Assembly (NCBI GenBank): GCA_034429215.1
Contig: DAOUGI010000036.1
Span: 1-39,942 of the forward strand
Direction of reading: 5' to 3'
From: JAFGOG01 sp034429215
GTDB taxonomy: Bacteria > Chloroflexota > Anaerolineae > JAAYZQ01
DNA length: 39,942 nt
The notes under the pieces were generated by a model. It was not told where the DNA came from. It ran no database searches and saw only the letters and a program-made list of their open reading frames with translations. Both the position numbers and the translations under genes were made by a program. Below are positions 26,585 to 35,488 of this stretch, in pieces (position 1 is the stretch's first letter; each line of letters starts with the position of its first letter).

Positions 26585-29500
26585 TTAGCGCGGCGGGAAG
26601 GCGGGCGCCGGCCATGGGCCGGGCGCCATGCCCGGGGCGCCGGGGACGAGCAGGCCGTGCCGCTCGGCGCGGTTGTTTGTCTCGCTCATCTCGAGCACGG
26701 CGCCGGCAGGCGAGCCGGGGTTCCAGCTATCGACGTACAGGTAGAGGTCGGTGGTGCCGGGCGCGAAATAGCCCGTCCACAGCGATCTCTGCACGTCAAA
26801 GCTGCCGGGCAGCGAGGTAAGGACGATGCTCTGGCCCGGCTGGAGCCCGGCCGGAACGGCCCAGGTCAGGCCATAGCACGGTTGGAGGCCGCAGGCGTCG
26901 TTCCACGGCAGGTTCGGGCCGGCGGGCGCCGGGCTGGGGTTCAGGTAAAAGTCCACCCAGAACCCGCCGGCGGCCGTCAAGCCCTGGTTGGTGATCTCGA
27001 CAGAGATGAGCACCGGCTCGTCGGGCTGGTACTCGGACTGGTCGGGCGTCAGCGAGATCGTCCCGGCCAGGTCGGGCAGCGGCGACTGGTCAGGGAGGTT
27101 CCAGGCCAGCGGCAGGTAGATGCGGTAGCAGCGCACCCAGACGGGGTGATCGTCGGTGTTGTTCAGCAGGTCGCCTTCCGGCGTGTCGGAGAACACGGTG
27201 GCCGAGTTGGTCAGCACCATCTGGCCCGGCAGATCGCCGCGCACCCGGCCGACGACGGTGACGGTCACCACTTCGCCCACGGCCATGTCGCCCACCTGGC
27301 AGACCGGCCCGCCGCACAGCGCCGGGTCTCCGCCCGTGCGTTGGACGGCGGCCGATATCAGGTCGATGCCCTCCGGCAGATCGTCCTTGACGTCTACCGA
27401 CTGGGCCACCGAGGGGCCGCTGTTGGCGACGACGACGGTGTAGGTGACCAGGCCGTTGTGCAGGACCCACTCTGGCCCTGTCTTGTCCAGCGCCAGGTCG
27501 GTCCAGCCGAGGATGCTCGTGTCGGCGGTGTCGGCGTTGTTGGACGGGTCGGGATCGGCGGTCAGCGAGCCGGCGACGGCGGCGTTCTCCAGGCTGGCGC
27601 CCGGCTCGACGCCGGCATCGACGGTGACGACCAGGGTGAACGTGAGCGCCCGGCCGGCTTCCAGCAGCGGCGCGGCGCAGACGACGGCGCCGCCCGCCGG
27701 CGCGCAGCCCGCACCGGCCGAGGCCAGCGTGACGCCCGCGGGCAGCGTGTCGGTGACGGCCAGGCCGAGCGCCGGCTGCGGGCCGAGGTTCCAGGCCGCC
27801 AGGGTGTAGGTGATCAGGCCGCCGGCGTTGGCCGTGGGCGTGGCGCCCTTGTCGAGCGCCAGGTCGGCCCAGGCCAGCGGGATCACCCCGACCACCGCCG
27901 AGTCCAAGTTGTTGTCGGGGTAATAGTCGGGTTGGTTGCCCGACACGCTGGCGACGTTGGTCAGGCTCGTCGACTGGCAGTCTGGATCCACCCGCAGCAC
28001 CGCCGTCACGACGGCGACCGTGCTGTTGGGGTAGACCGTGCCCAGGTAGCACACTCCGGACAGGGTGCAGAACTCGTAGGCAGAGTCGGGGTTGTCGGCC
28101 ACGATCGACACCAGCTCGGTATCGACCGGGATCATCTCCAGCACCTGGACGCCGCTGGCGGCCAGCGGCCCGGCGTTGGTCACGGTCAGGACGTAGGTCA
28201 CCAGCTCGCCGGCCGGCACCTGGGCCGGGAAGGCCGTCTTGATGATGGCCAGGTCGGCGCTGGGGCCGAACTCCTGGCGCACCGTGGTCGTCTCCTGGTC
28301 GGCGTTGTTGGCCTCCAGCGGGTCGGGCGTGGCGCTCGACACCGCCACGTCGTTGAGCAGCAGCGTGCCGCTGGGCACGTCGCCGGCGGTGACGGCCAGC
28401 AGGAAGAAGGTTTGCTCGCCCGCCGCCAGCAGGTCGAGCGTGCAGGTGATCACCTGGCCGCCCGGTTGGCCGGTGCAGCCGGGGCTGGCGGTGGAAAAGG
28501 CCACGCCCTCGCCCAGGGTATCGACCACCACGACGTCGCGGGCGTCGGAGGCGCCGTGGTTGTAGACGCTCACCTGGTAGAGATAGCCTTCCAGCGGCTC
28601 TACCGGGTCGGCCAGGTCGGCCTTGTCGACGGCCAGGTCGGCCCAGACCTGTACCACACTCGTCGCCTCGTCGGCATTGTCGGCGGGATCGCTTTCGGCC
28701 GTGTCGCTCAGCACGTTGGCCTCGTTGGTGAGCAGCGTGCCGGCGTCAAGGCTCGGGTCCAGCCTGCCGACGACGGTGACAGTCACCGTTTCGCCGGCGG
28801 CCACGTCGCCGAGGTGGCAGGTGGGCCCGCCGCAGGGGGCGGGCGCGCCGCCCTTTACGAACGACGCCGACACCAGGGCCACGCCCCCGGGCAGCGCGTC
28901 GGCAACCACCGCCGATTGGGCGGCCGACGGCCCGGCATTGGCGACGAACAGGGTGTAGGTGATGAGGTCGCCGGCGACGACCGTGGCGGGACCCTGCTTG
29001 TCGAGCGACAGGTCGGCCAGCCCGGTGATGCTGGTGTCGGCCGTGTCGGTGTTGTCGGCCATGTTGGCGTCGGGTGTGGCGGCGGTGACCGCAGCCACAT
29101 TCTCCAGGCTCGTACCCGGCTCTACGCCGCCGTCGACGGTCACGGTGAGCGTCGCGGTGGCGTGGCTGCCGGCAGCGAGGGCGCCCACCGTGCAGGCGAC
29201 CACGCCGCCCGCGCCGGCGCAGCCCGCGCCGGCCCAGGCCAGGGTGACGCCGTCCGGCAAGGCATCGACGATGGTCACGCCCGCGGCGTCGGACGGGCCG
29301 GCGTTATGGACGGCCAGCGTATAGGTGATCGACTCCCCGGCGATGGCCGTGGCCGGGGCGGCCTTGTCGAGCGCCAGGTCGGCGACGGCGACGACCGGGA
29401 TGGTCGCCGCGTCGCAGGCGCCGGCAGGAGGATCGATGCACGCCGTGTTGGTATAGACGCCGGCCGGGGTAGAGGCGGGCGCCCGGACCAGGGCATAGAT

Positions 29501-30892
29501 CTCGGCGGTCTGGCCGGCCGGCAGCGTGTCGATGGTGCAGCTATCGGCCGCGCAGCTCATCGGCACGGCCGGGCCCGGCTCCAGCGCTGCCAGCGCCAGG
29601 CCGCTGCCCACCGTGTCGGACACCACCACCCCGTGCGCGTCGGACGGGCCGCCGTTGGCGACCAGGATGCTGAACAAGCCCGCCTCGCCGCCCGCGACCA
29701 GCTCGCCGGCCAGGGCGCTCTTTTGGACGGTCAGACTCGACTCGAACGCGACCGTCGTGGTCACCGTGGCGATGTTGTTCGTCTCGTCCGGGTCGATGGC
29801 GTCGGCCGACACCTGCGCCTGGTTCACCAGCGTGTCGCCGGCATAGTCCGGATCCACGCCAAGCACCAGGTCGACCGTCGCTTCGATGTCCGACTCGGCC
29901 GTCACCGCCAGGTAAAAACCGGCGAAGCACAACGCGTCACCCGCGCCGTCGTCGCCGATCGTCAGCGTCCAGGTCCCGAACGGAGACTGGCCGATCAGGG
30001 CCGCCAGCGGCTGCACCGGCCGGAACGCGCCGCTCAGCGGCGCCGGCCCGCCCACCGGTGTGGCCGCCGCGTCGTCGAACATCACCGTCACGTGGCCGCC
30101 GTAATCTCCGCTGCTCGTGTAGGTCGGGCCAAGCCCGCTGCCGCCCCAGTTGTTTAGGCTTTCCACCAGCACCACCCGCGTCCCGCCCGGGCCGGTCAAG
30201 TAGAACACGATCTCCCGGTTGTAGGGCATGCCGCCGGTGTATGGGTTGGCGCAGTCCTCGTGGTCGAGCTTTTCGAACTCGATGGCGATGTTGACGTCGG
30301 CGATGGCCGCCCCGGCCGGCAGATCGCCCGGACCGACCGTCACGGTGCGGTCGATGGTGGAGCCGTCCGCCTGGCCGGGCGCATAGTTCCCCGGGCTAAC
30401 GCCGGACGTCCTGGCGGGCAGCGCGCCCAGGTGGCACGCGCCGTTCAGAGAGCAGAACTCGCTGTCGGAGTAGGGGTTGTCGGCCGTCATGGCCACCACG
30501 TGCGTGCCCGGCGGCGCCAGGTCGAGCACCTCCACGTCGGCGGCGGCGCCCGGCCCCAGGTTGGTGACGGTGATGGCGTAGGTCAGCTCTTCGCCCGCCG
30601 TCACGCTCGCCGCCAGCGCCTGCTTTTCTATCGCCAGGTCGGCCACTTCGGCCGCCTGGACGCCGCCGTACCAGTAGCCGGCCCCCAGGTCTGACCCGCC
30701 GCCTGACGACGGCCCGATCGCGGGCTGGCCCAACGTGCCGTTGAGGGTCACCCCCGAGCCGGTGGACGGCGCGCCGCCGCCGCCGATGACCTGCCAGGGG
30801 ATGTCTGGTCCCTGCTGGGCCAGGGCGGCGGGCACCGCCAGGGCCAGCAGCAGCGACACGGTCAAGCTCCAGATAAGAATTCTCGTGCGCAT
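26585..30892 (-). CDS. Giant secreted protein: P-domain, eight DUF11 repeats, CARDB domain
   Basis: A 1435-aa exported protein. A signal peptide (LIWSLTVSLLLALAVPAALA) is followed by a short Gly-rich module (WQVIGGGG ... GTLGQPAIG ... GYWYGG) also found in the 102-aa protein at 35766. Eight DUF11 units begin near residues 84, 386, 503, 626, 751, 878, 1008 and 1131, each opening like ADLALDK and containing YTLxVxNxGP. A proprotein-convertase P-domain-like insertion occupies about 194-334, splitting the first unit region. Near 1256 is CYRIYLPLAWN, the tail motif seen elsewhere, but here internal; a CARDB-type domain (LISVEITNQGLTAAGGF) follows to the end. It starts 16 bp after the preceding gene, with AGGAGG, so the two form an operon. 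A surface adhesive or structural role is likely. Confidence 0.88.
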   Translation of the reverse strand: MRTRILIWSLTVSLLLALAVPAALAQQGPDIPWQVIGGGGAPSTGSGVTLNGTLGQPAIGPSSGGGSDLGAGYWYGGVQAAEVADLAIEKQALAASVTAGEELTYAITVTNLGPGAAADVEVLDLAPPGTHVVAMTADNPYSDSEFCSLNGACHLGALPARTSGVSPGNYAPGQADGSTIDRTVTVGPGDLPAGAAIADVNIAIEFEKLDHEDCANPYTGGMPYNREIVFYLTGPGGTRVVLVESLNNWGGSGLGPTYTSSGDYGGHVTVMFDDAAATPVGGPAPLSGAFRPVQPLAALIGQSPFGTWTLTIGDDGAGDALCFAGFYLAVTAESDIEATVDLVLGVDPDYAGDTLVNQAQVSADAIDPDETNNIATVTTTVAFESSLTVQKSALAGELVAGGEAGLFSILVANGGPSDAHGVVVSDTVGSGLALAALEPGPAVPMSCAADSCTIDTLPAGQTAEIYALVRAPASTPAGVYTNTACIDPPAGACDAATIPVVAVADLALDKAAPATAIAGESITYTLAVHNAGPSDAAGVTIVDALPDGVTLAWAGAGCAGAGGVVACTVGALAAGSHATATLTVTVDGGVEPGTSLENVAAVTAATPDANMADNTDTADTSITGLADLSLDKQGPATVVAGDLITYTLFVANAGPSAAQSAVVADALPGGVALVSASFVKGGAPAPCGGPTCHLGDVAAGETVTVTVVGRLDPSLDAGTLLTNEANVLSDTAESDPADNADEATSVVQVWADLAVDKADLADPVEPLEGYLYQVSVYNHGASDARDVVVVDTLGEGVAFSTASPGCTGQPGGQVITCTLDLLAAGEQTFFLLAVTAGDVPSGTLLLNDVAVSSATPDPLEANNADQETTTVRQEFGPSADLAIIKTAFPAQVPAGELVTYVLTVTNAGPLAASGVQVLEMIPVDTELVSIVADNPDSAYEFCTLSGVCYLGTVYPNSTVAVVTAVLRVDPDCQSTSLTNVASVSGNQPDYYPDNNLDSAVVGVIPLAWADLALDKGATPTANAGGLITYTLAAWNLGPQPALGLAVTDTLPAGVTLASAGAGCAPAGGAVVCAAPLLEAGRALTFTLVVTVDAGVEPGASLENAAVAGSLTADPDPSNNADTADTSILGWTDLALDKTGPEWVLHNGLVTYTVVVANSGPSVAQSVDVKDDLPEGIDLISAAVQRTGGDPALCGGPVCQVGDMAVGEVVTVTVVGRVRGDLPGQMVLTNSATVFSDTPEGDLLNNTDDHPVWVRCYRIYLPLAWNLPDQSPLPDLAGTISLTPDQSEYQPDEPVLISVEITNQGLTAAGGFWVDFYLNPSPAPAGPNLPWNDACGLQPCYGLTWAVPAGLQPGQSIVLTSLPGSFDVQRSLWTGYFAPGTTDLYLYVDSWNPGSPAGAVLEMSETNNRAERHGLLVPGAPGMAPGPWPAPAFPPR

Positions 30893-30908
30893 GGCATCAC
30901 CTCCTGGC

Positions 30909-32618
30909 CTAACGGGTGGGGTTCAGGTTCGAATCGGTGGGCTGGGCCGGATTGCCCAGGCCCGCCTCTTTGGGCAGCCCGTAGCACTCGGGGCAGAGGT
31001 AGGCGCCCGGTTGTGATTTCTTCTGCTCCACCGCAATGCGATACGCTTCGGCGTAGGGATCGCGGCGGATGCCGGTTACCTGCCAGGAAACCTTGAGGCC
31101 GGGCTTGCCGCCGCCGATCTGGAAGCGGTTGTTGGCGATCTCGGCGGCGATATACACCGGGGCAAAGCCGCCGATGCAGGTGAGCTGGTAGCGATAGTCC
31201 TTGTTGAGCGCCTCGAACCAATCCGGCAGCTCGACCCACGCCTGGCCGTTCTTGTCCAGGACGGCGTTGCCGTTGTAGACGTTCATCATGTCGGGCGACT
31301 CGACGAACGAGTGCGACAGGGTCTGGTTGGCCGGGTCCAGGGGGTGGTCGATGGTGAACGACCCGGCGGACTTGGACAGGGTGCCCTGGATCAGCACGTT
31401 GCCCACGAACCACCCGGCATAGCCGGCCCCGCTCACGCTCCGGTTGCGGAAAAAGCCGGCGGCCGAAGAGCCGTTGGTGCCGCTGATATCGGCCCACAGG
31501 CCGGTCATCATGCCGGTGGTGCCGGCGGCGTTGAAATAGCCGGCGGCCGAGTTGGCGGAGTCGCTGCTGTTCAGGGCATACACGGCGTTGGTGTTGCCGG
31601 TGGCGCCCTGGGCGTGGAAATAGCCGGCCCGCGTGCCGCCCGTCGTGCTGGCGGTGGTGCCCACGACGGCATAGGTCCTGGCGCCCGTGGTGAGGCTGGT
31701 AAAGCGGCCCGTCACGGCGCCGGCGCTGTTCTGCACGTTCAGCTTGCCATCCGGGGCGCCCGTGCCGATGCCCACGTTGCCGCCATCTTCCAGGTAGAGC
31801 CTAAAGTCCGAAACGCCCGTCTCGGCAAAGTTCAGGCCGGCGTCCAGGTAGTTGAGGTGCCACTGGTTGGCGCCGGCCGAGTCCGCGAGCTGGAGCCAGG
31901 CCGAGTCGGCGCCGGCGCCCCTGACGGTGAGCGGGGCGCTCGTGGCCGGGGCTGTGCCCAGGCCCAGCCGGCCGGCCGCGTCGAGCCGCATCCGCTCGGT
32001 GTTGTTGGTCCTGAAGGCCAGGTCCTGGTTGTCGGTGGTGCCCAGGAAGTTGGTCGCCGGGTTGGCGCCGGCGTTGCCGGTCAACGACCAGGCGGTTCCC
32101 GCCGCCGCAAAGGCGCCGGCGTGCTGGCCGTCCAGGGTGTCGGCGTTGTTGGCCTCCTCCGCCTGGAGCGCATAGGGCACGGCGGCGATGCGCCAGTCGG
32201 GGGTGAGCCGGGTGAAGGAGGCGCCGTCGTCGCTGAACCACACCCGCAGGTAGCGGTCGGTCCCGTCAAAGGCCGAGGCGCTCAGCGGCTGGGTCATGCC
32301 GCTCAGAGAGGTGTCGCCCAGCAGGCCGTTGAACAGGCCGCCGCTCACGGGCAGCGGCACGGCGTTGATCGGCTCGCCGCCGGCCCAGGACGAGCCGTCG
32401 TTGGACCAGTAGGTGACATTGCCCGCCTGGCTCACCACGGCGAACTTGAAATACCCGCCGCCGGTGTAGGGCGCGCCGCCCACCGTCACCTTGCCCTGGT
32501 AGCTGACGATGGCGGGCGAGCCGCTCTGGGCGTTGATCGAGGTGGCGGAGAGCAACAGGGCCGCCACCAGGAGAAAGGCGCTAAACACGCCTGCCAACAG
32601 AACCCGATTTTTCTTCAT
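30909..32618 (-). CDS. Secreted tail-fibre-like beta-rich protein
   Basis: A 569-aa exported protein with a signal peptide ending near INAQ. The N-terminal domain (VSYQGKVTVGGAPYTGGGYFKF and RIAAVPYALQAEEANNADTLDG) is a type common before fibre domains in environmental bacteria and also opens the 850-aa protein at 36071. The middle is Gly/Ala/Ser/Asn-rich and phage-tail-fibre-like (NVGIGTGAPDGKLNVQNS). The C-terminal region (FTIDHPLDPANQTLSHSFVE to WQVTGIRRDPYAEAYRI) is a recurrent domain of unknown function in such proteins; CPEC near the end could bind metal. GGGAGG precedes ATG 32618. It is the first gene of an operon with the DUF11 giant. It lacks the S74 auto-chaperone. Confidence 0.82.
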   Translation of the reverse strand: MKKNRVLLAGVFSAFLLVAALLLSATSINAQSGSPAIVSYQGKVTVGGAPYTGGGYFKFAVVSQAGNVTYWSNDGSSWAGGEPINAVPLPVSGGLFNGLLGDTSLSGMTQPLSASAFDGTDRYLRVWFSDDGASFTRLTPDWRIAAVPYALQAEEANNADTLDGQHAGAFAAAGTAWSLTGNAGANPATNFLGTTDNQDLAFRTNNTERMRLDAAGRLGLGTAPATSAPLTVRGAGADSAWLQLADSAGANQWHLNYLDAGLNFAETGVSDFRLYLEDGGNVGIGTGAPDGKLNVQNSAGAVTGRFTSLTTGARTYAVVGTTASTTGGTRAGYFHAQGATGNTNAVYALNSSDSANSAAGYFNAAGTTGMMTGLWADISGTNGSSAAGFFRNRSVSGAGYAGWFVGNVLIQGTLSKSAGSFTIDHPLDPANQTLSHSFVESPDMMNVYNGNAVLDKNGQAWVELPDWFEALNKDYRYQLTCIGGFAPVYIAAEIANNRFQIGGGKPGLKVSWQVTGIRRDPYAEAYRIAVEQKKSQPGAYLCPECYGLPKEAGLGNPAQPTDSNLNPTR

Positions 32619-32669
32619 GCTGAACCTCCCTTTCCTTCTTGAGATTTAGACCGGTCGAAATGAACCTGA

Positions 32670-32694
32670 CCGCCGGCCCGCGCAGGGCCGGCGG
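32670..32694 (-). other. GC hairpin in the leader of the fibre-DUF11 operon
   Basis: A perfect 10-bp stem, CCGCCGGCCC and its complement, with a 5-nt loop. It lies in the approximately 200-nt leader between the promoter at 32827 and the start at 32618. Confidence 0.55.
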
Positions 32695-32826
32695 CGATCA
32701 ACGGGTTGGCCGTATAAGCTGCGCGGCAGCTCGCTCCTTCTCGTGACAAGTTACCGGCGCCGCAGTCGTGAGCGATGGTTATACAGTGCAGGCGGAGGAA
32801 TAGTTCTCCGATCACTTGCAGGCGCA

Positions 32827-32855
32827 ATTATACCCCCGAACCAGGCGGCGTGCAA
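32827..32855 (-). promoter_or_regulatory. Cassette promoter of the fibre-DUF11 operon
   Basis: On the minus strand TTGCAC (32850-32855), 17 bp, TATAAT (32827-32832). The spacer is nearly identical to that of the promoter at 34830-34858, and the flanks are similar too. The expected leader is about 200 nt. Confidence 0.8.
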
Positions 32856-32899
32856 GGGAAGGGCGGAAGCCACAATGGGAGCACCGTGGCGGCAAGCAT

Positions 32900-32925
32900 A
32901 AAAAAGCTGGCCGCGGCGGCCAGGT
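32900..32925 (-). terminator. Rho-independent terminator of the beta-helix gene
   Basis: On the minus strand a stem CTGGCC/GGCCAG (32907-32912 and 32918-32923) is followed by six or more T. It separates the beta-helix gene from the promoter of the next unit. A second inverted repeat (AAGCCACGTGC/GCATGTGGCTT, 32964-32974 and 32990-33000, one mismatch) lies upstream of it. The rest of the 518-bp gap shows no gene. Confidence 0.7.
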
Positions 32926-33136
32926 CCTAGAGGGCTACGGGAGCGTGGGCGCGAGTAGAGAACAAGCCACGTGCATCTTAGTATAAGGAGCATGTGGCTT
33001 ATTTCATCACCAATGGCAGCCCGCGTCAAACCGGAGGCTCGGCGGGAGCGCGGGGACGAACAGCGGCGACCCCCGAGCAGCCGGCCCGGGCCGGCGGGAC
33101 CTTGGCCGGGCGAGGCTGCCCGCGCTCCGGCTCGGC

Positions 33137-34285
33137 TCAGTAGCTCAAGACCAGCGCGAGGTAGAGGACGTACCCATAACCCTCATCGACGCCCATGTCC
33201 ACGACGGCCGTCCCGTCGCGATTGCCATCCATGACGCGGGGATCGCCCTCCCAGTCGCAGGCGGGCAGGCTCGGCGCGTCGTTGGCGCCGGCATCGATGC
33301 ACGGGGAGCCCGGGCCGAGGTGATAGTCGCCGCTGCCCGGATCGGCGAACAACGGGTCCGCGTCGATGTTGCCGGTCCCGTCGTAGCTGCCCTGGATGTC
33401 GCTGTAGTTGACCACCGGATACTCGTCTCCCCCGTTGGCTATCTCGTCAGGGCTGTCCCACCAGAGGATGCAGTTGGTGAGCAGCGGCGAGGAGTGATAG
33501 TTGTAGAGCCCGCCGCCGAGGCCGGCCGAGTTGCCCGAGAAGGTGCAGTTGGTCACCTCTGGAAAGGCCAGGTCGTTGTTGTGCATTCCGCCGCCGAGGC
33601 CGGCCGAGTTGCCCGAAAAGAGGCAGTTGGCCACCTTGGGCGAGGCGAAAAAGTTGTACATCCCGCCGCCACGCTGGCCGGCCGAGTTGCCCGCGAAGGT
33701 GCAGTTGGCCACCGCGGGCGAGGACAGGTCGTTGAACATCCCGCCGCCGGAGTGGTGGGGCCAATCGGCGTCGGCGTTTCCGCCGGAGACGGTAAAGCCG
33801 TCGAGGATGGCGCTGCCGTCCAGGGCCAGCTCCGGCGGGTGGTAAAAGACGTGGTAGCTGTTGTCGGCGGGATCCCCGGCGATCCCGATGTCGCCGCTCA
33901 AGATGGCGACGTTGCGCGCCCAGTCGCGGTCGTCCCAGCCGGCGTCGCCGGCGGTCGGGTCGAATCCTCCATAGAGGGCCACCCCATTCTTTAACTGGAA
34001 GGTCGCCGAGCGGGGGTCGCCCGGAGAGGATTCGTGGGTAGGCGTATAGATCCCCGCCGCCACCCAGATCTGATCCCCGGCCGCGGCCCCGTCCAGGGCA
34101 GGCTGCAGGCCGGTGCAGGCATCCTCCCACGAGGCGCCGTTGTTCGCGCCCGCCGCATCGGCGTCGACATAGATCACGCCGCCCGCCGCCGGCGAGCCCT
34201 GGCTCCCCGAAGCGGTCGCCGCCATCGCTGCCGCCAGCGCGGCCACTGCCAGGGCGGCCATCAGCCATCTCTGCGGGCGCTTCAC
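33137..34285 (-). CDS. Secreted right-handed parallel beta-helix protein
   Basis: A 382-aa exported protein. GTG 34285 is the start: GAGGAGG precedes it and the signal peptide (WLMAALAVAALAAAMAATASG) begins just after. The domain opens YVDADAAGANNGASWEDACTGLQPAL, the usual start of parallel beta-helix/polymorphic repeat proteins, and then shows repeats like VANCTFAGNSAGxxGGGMYN (four units) typical of PbH1 repeats. The region ending CIDAGANDAPSLPACDWEGDPRVMDG is the usual closing motif. The last residues YVLYLALVLSY look like a degenerate IYLPLVL tail. Such proteins bind or cleave polysaccharides or act in adhesion; no catalytic residues can be assigned. It follows the thioesterase gene by 38 bp and may be read from the same promoter. 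Confidence 0.85.
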   Translation of the reverse strand: MKRPQRWLMAALAVAALAAAMAATASGSQGSPAAGGVIYVDADAAGANNGASWEDACTGLQPALDGAAAGDQIWVAAGIYTPTHESSPGDPRSATFQLKNGVALYGGFDPTAGDAGWDDRDWARNVAILSGDIGIAGDPADNSYHVFYHPPELALDGSAILDGFTVSGGNADADWPHHSGGGMFNDLSSPAVANCTFAGNSAGQRGGGMYNFFASPKVANCLFSGNSAGLGGGMHNNDLAFPEVTNCTFSGNSAGLGGGLYNYHSSPLLTNCILWWDSPDEIANGGDEYPVVNYSDIQGSYDGTGNIDADPLFADPGSGDYHLGPGSPCIDAGANDAPSLPACDWEGDPRVMDGNRDGTAVVDMGVDEGYGYVLYLALVLSY

Positions 34286-34323
34286 GTCGATCCCTCCTCG
34301 TTGCTGCTCCCTGGGCGCGGCGC

Positions 34324-34752
34324 TCAGGCTCGATCTTCCGGAGGCCGGCCGGTTCTTACGATCGTGCCCTGCGCGACAGCGCACAAATCCTCCTTGCCCT
34401 CGGCCGCTGCGAATATCTCACAACGGCAAACAGCCTGAGTCTTGCTCGAGTAGATGACGGTCGCCCTGGCAATCAATGCGGCGCCCAGGGCCGGCCGCAG
34501 ATAGTTGATCTTGTACTCTGACGTCAAGATTGCCGGACCAAGCACGCTCCCGCCGGCGAAGGACAGCGCGTTATCTGCGGCGTAGCCGATCACACCACCG
34601 TGCACAAAGCCGTGCTGCTGTTTCAGTTGGGGGGTGATGGGGACCGTGAGCTCAACGCGCCCCGGCGAAAAGGCGGTCAGCTCTGCGCCGACAAGCACGC
34701 TGAAAGGCTGCGATGCCAGAATCTGCCTGCCGATCGGCAATATCTCGTCCAT
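34324..34752 (-). CDS. Hotdog-fold thioesterase, PaaI-like
   Basis: A 142-aa protein of the hotdog thioesterase superfamily (PaaI/YdiI type), hydrolysing acyl-CoA thioesters. The signature region is QHGFVHGGVIGYAADNALSF, in which the HGG loop and the Asp on the following helix form the usual active site; then YKINYLRPA and TVIYSSKTQAVCRCEIF make up the sheet. Length is typical for a single hotdog. No signal peptide, so cytoplasmic. ATG 34752 follows GGGAGGG. It has its own cassette promoter and is followed closely by the beta-helix gene. A housekeeping or CoA-salvage role is likely, apart from its secreted neighbours. Confidence 0.87.
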   Translation of the reverse strand: MDEILPIGRQILASQPFSVLVGAELTAFSPGRVELTVPITPQLKQQHGFVHGGVIGYAADNALSFAGGSVLGPAILTSEYKINYLRPALGAALIARATVIYSSKTQAVCRCEIFAAAEGKEDLCAVAQGTIVRTGRPPEDRA

Positions 34753-34829
34753 GTTCGCCCTCCCAGATCGGTACTGGATCTCTCGGCGCGCAGCGGCAAG
34801 GCCCCGGCGCGCCGATCACCCGCGGGCGC

Positions 34830-34858
34830 ATTATACCCCCGAACCAGGCGGGGCGCAA
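34830..34858 (-). promoter_or_regulatory. Cassette promoter of the thioesterase gene
   Basis: On the minus strand TTGCGC (34853-34858), 17 bp, TATAAT (34830-34835). Spacer CCTGGTTCGGGGG and flanks match the promoter at 32827-32855 at nearly every position. Confidence 0.8.
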
Positions 34859-34892
34859 GGGAGCACACTTTGCGACGGGCGTCTGGGGGGCT

Positions 34893-34930
34893 GGGTGGAT
34901 GACGGGGGTCGTCCACCCGATAACCAATTC
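34893..34930. repeat. Dispersed hairpin repeat, copy 1
   Basis: GGGTGGATGAC, GGGG, TCGTCCACCC form a hairpin whose single mismatch is a G-T type, followed by a tail like GATAACCAATTC. Copies 2-4 are at 35570, 38884 and 39608. Confidence 0.85.
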
Positions 34931-34939
34931 GGAAAAGAC

Positions 34940-35252
34940 CTAATCCACGTCGACCAGCAACGACAAGTCCTCATACTGGTATGGTGGTCGCTTCCGCACC
35001 GCCAGCACGTACACCCCACCCCAATTGCGATCTATTAAATAGACCACGCGCCAGGCGTCAAGGCGCAAGCGCCAAACTTCGCCCTGGCTCAAGGTCGCAG
35101 TCAAGCTGCAGGCCATGGGCCGGTCTAGGATCATCTCGCAGGCCAAGCACTGCTCGCCGTATCCGTTGCCGCATGTGACCAGGCAACTGGTCAATCTCCT
35201 TGCCGGCCTGGGGCAGGATGTAGACCTTGTGGGAGACTATTGCCTGCTCCAC
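34940..35252 (-). pseudogene. Frameshifted RelE/ParE-type toxin
   Basis: A RelE/ParE toxin is spread over two frames. The first, from GTG 35252, gives KVYILPQAGKEIDQLPGHM and LGLRDDPRPAHGLQL. The second gives GEVWRLRLDAWRVVYLID then VYVLAVRKRPPYQYEDL and a stop at 34940. The switch is near 35100-35120. The order of motifs (GL.L, WR.R...WRV.Y.I) is that of the family, so one indel separates an intact toxin from this form. Its start overlaps the antitoxin end by 16 bp. It may be a real inactivation or an assembly error. If real, the antitoxin is left without an active partner. Confidence 0.78.
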
Positions 35253-35467
35253 TCTTCTTCCAGGTCCTCCAGCCGCAGCCAACCGGCTTTTTCAGGGTTA
35301 CCACCCGCCGCGTCCAGCTCAGCCAAAGCCACCTGTGCCAGGGCAATGTCCTCAGCATCCTCCAGGGCAGCTACGATCCGCCGCCAGGTCTCCCAATTCA
35401 CCTGCACAGCCGTCGGCCTGCCATCCATATCGACTAGATAGTGGATCGTTTCCTGAACCAGTTCCAT
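35237..35467 (-). CDS. Antitoxin partner of the RelE/ParE-type toxin
   Basis: A 76-aa acidic protein starting MELVQETIHYLVDMDGRPTA, with VNWETWRRIVAALEDAEDIA in the middle and an acidic C-terminal helix (LRLEDLEEEW). The pattern of a short N-terminal DNA-binding part and a charged C-terminal toxin-binding part, and the overlap with the toxin gene, fit a Phd/RelB-like antitoxin. ATG 35467 follows GGAGG. Its promoter carries a palindrome between -35 and -10, as expected for autoregulation. It remains open although the toxin is broken. Confidence 0.8.
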   Translation of the reverse strand: MELVQETIHYLVDMDGRPTAVQVNWETWRRIVAALEDAEDIALAQVALAELDAAGGNPEKAGWLRLEDLEEEWSRQ

Positions 35468-35488
35468 CGGCCTACCTCCACTGAACCC

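Noticed and set aside
26444..30157. Long open frame of 1237 codons on the plus strand
   Set aside because: It is exactly antisense to the DUF11 giant, has low-complexity Arg/Gly/Val composition and no family motif; GC-rich codon bias opens the opposite frame.
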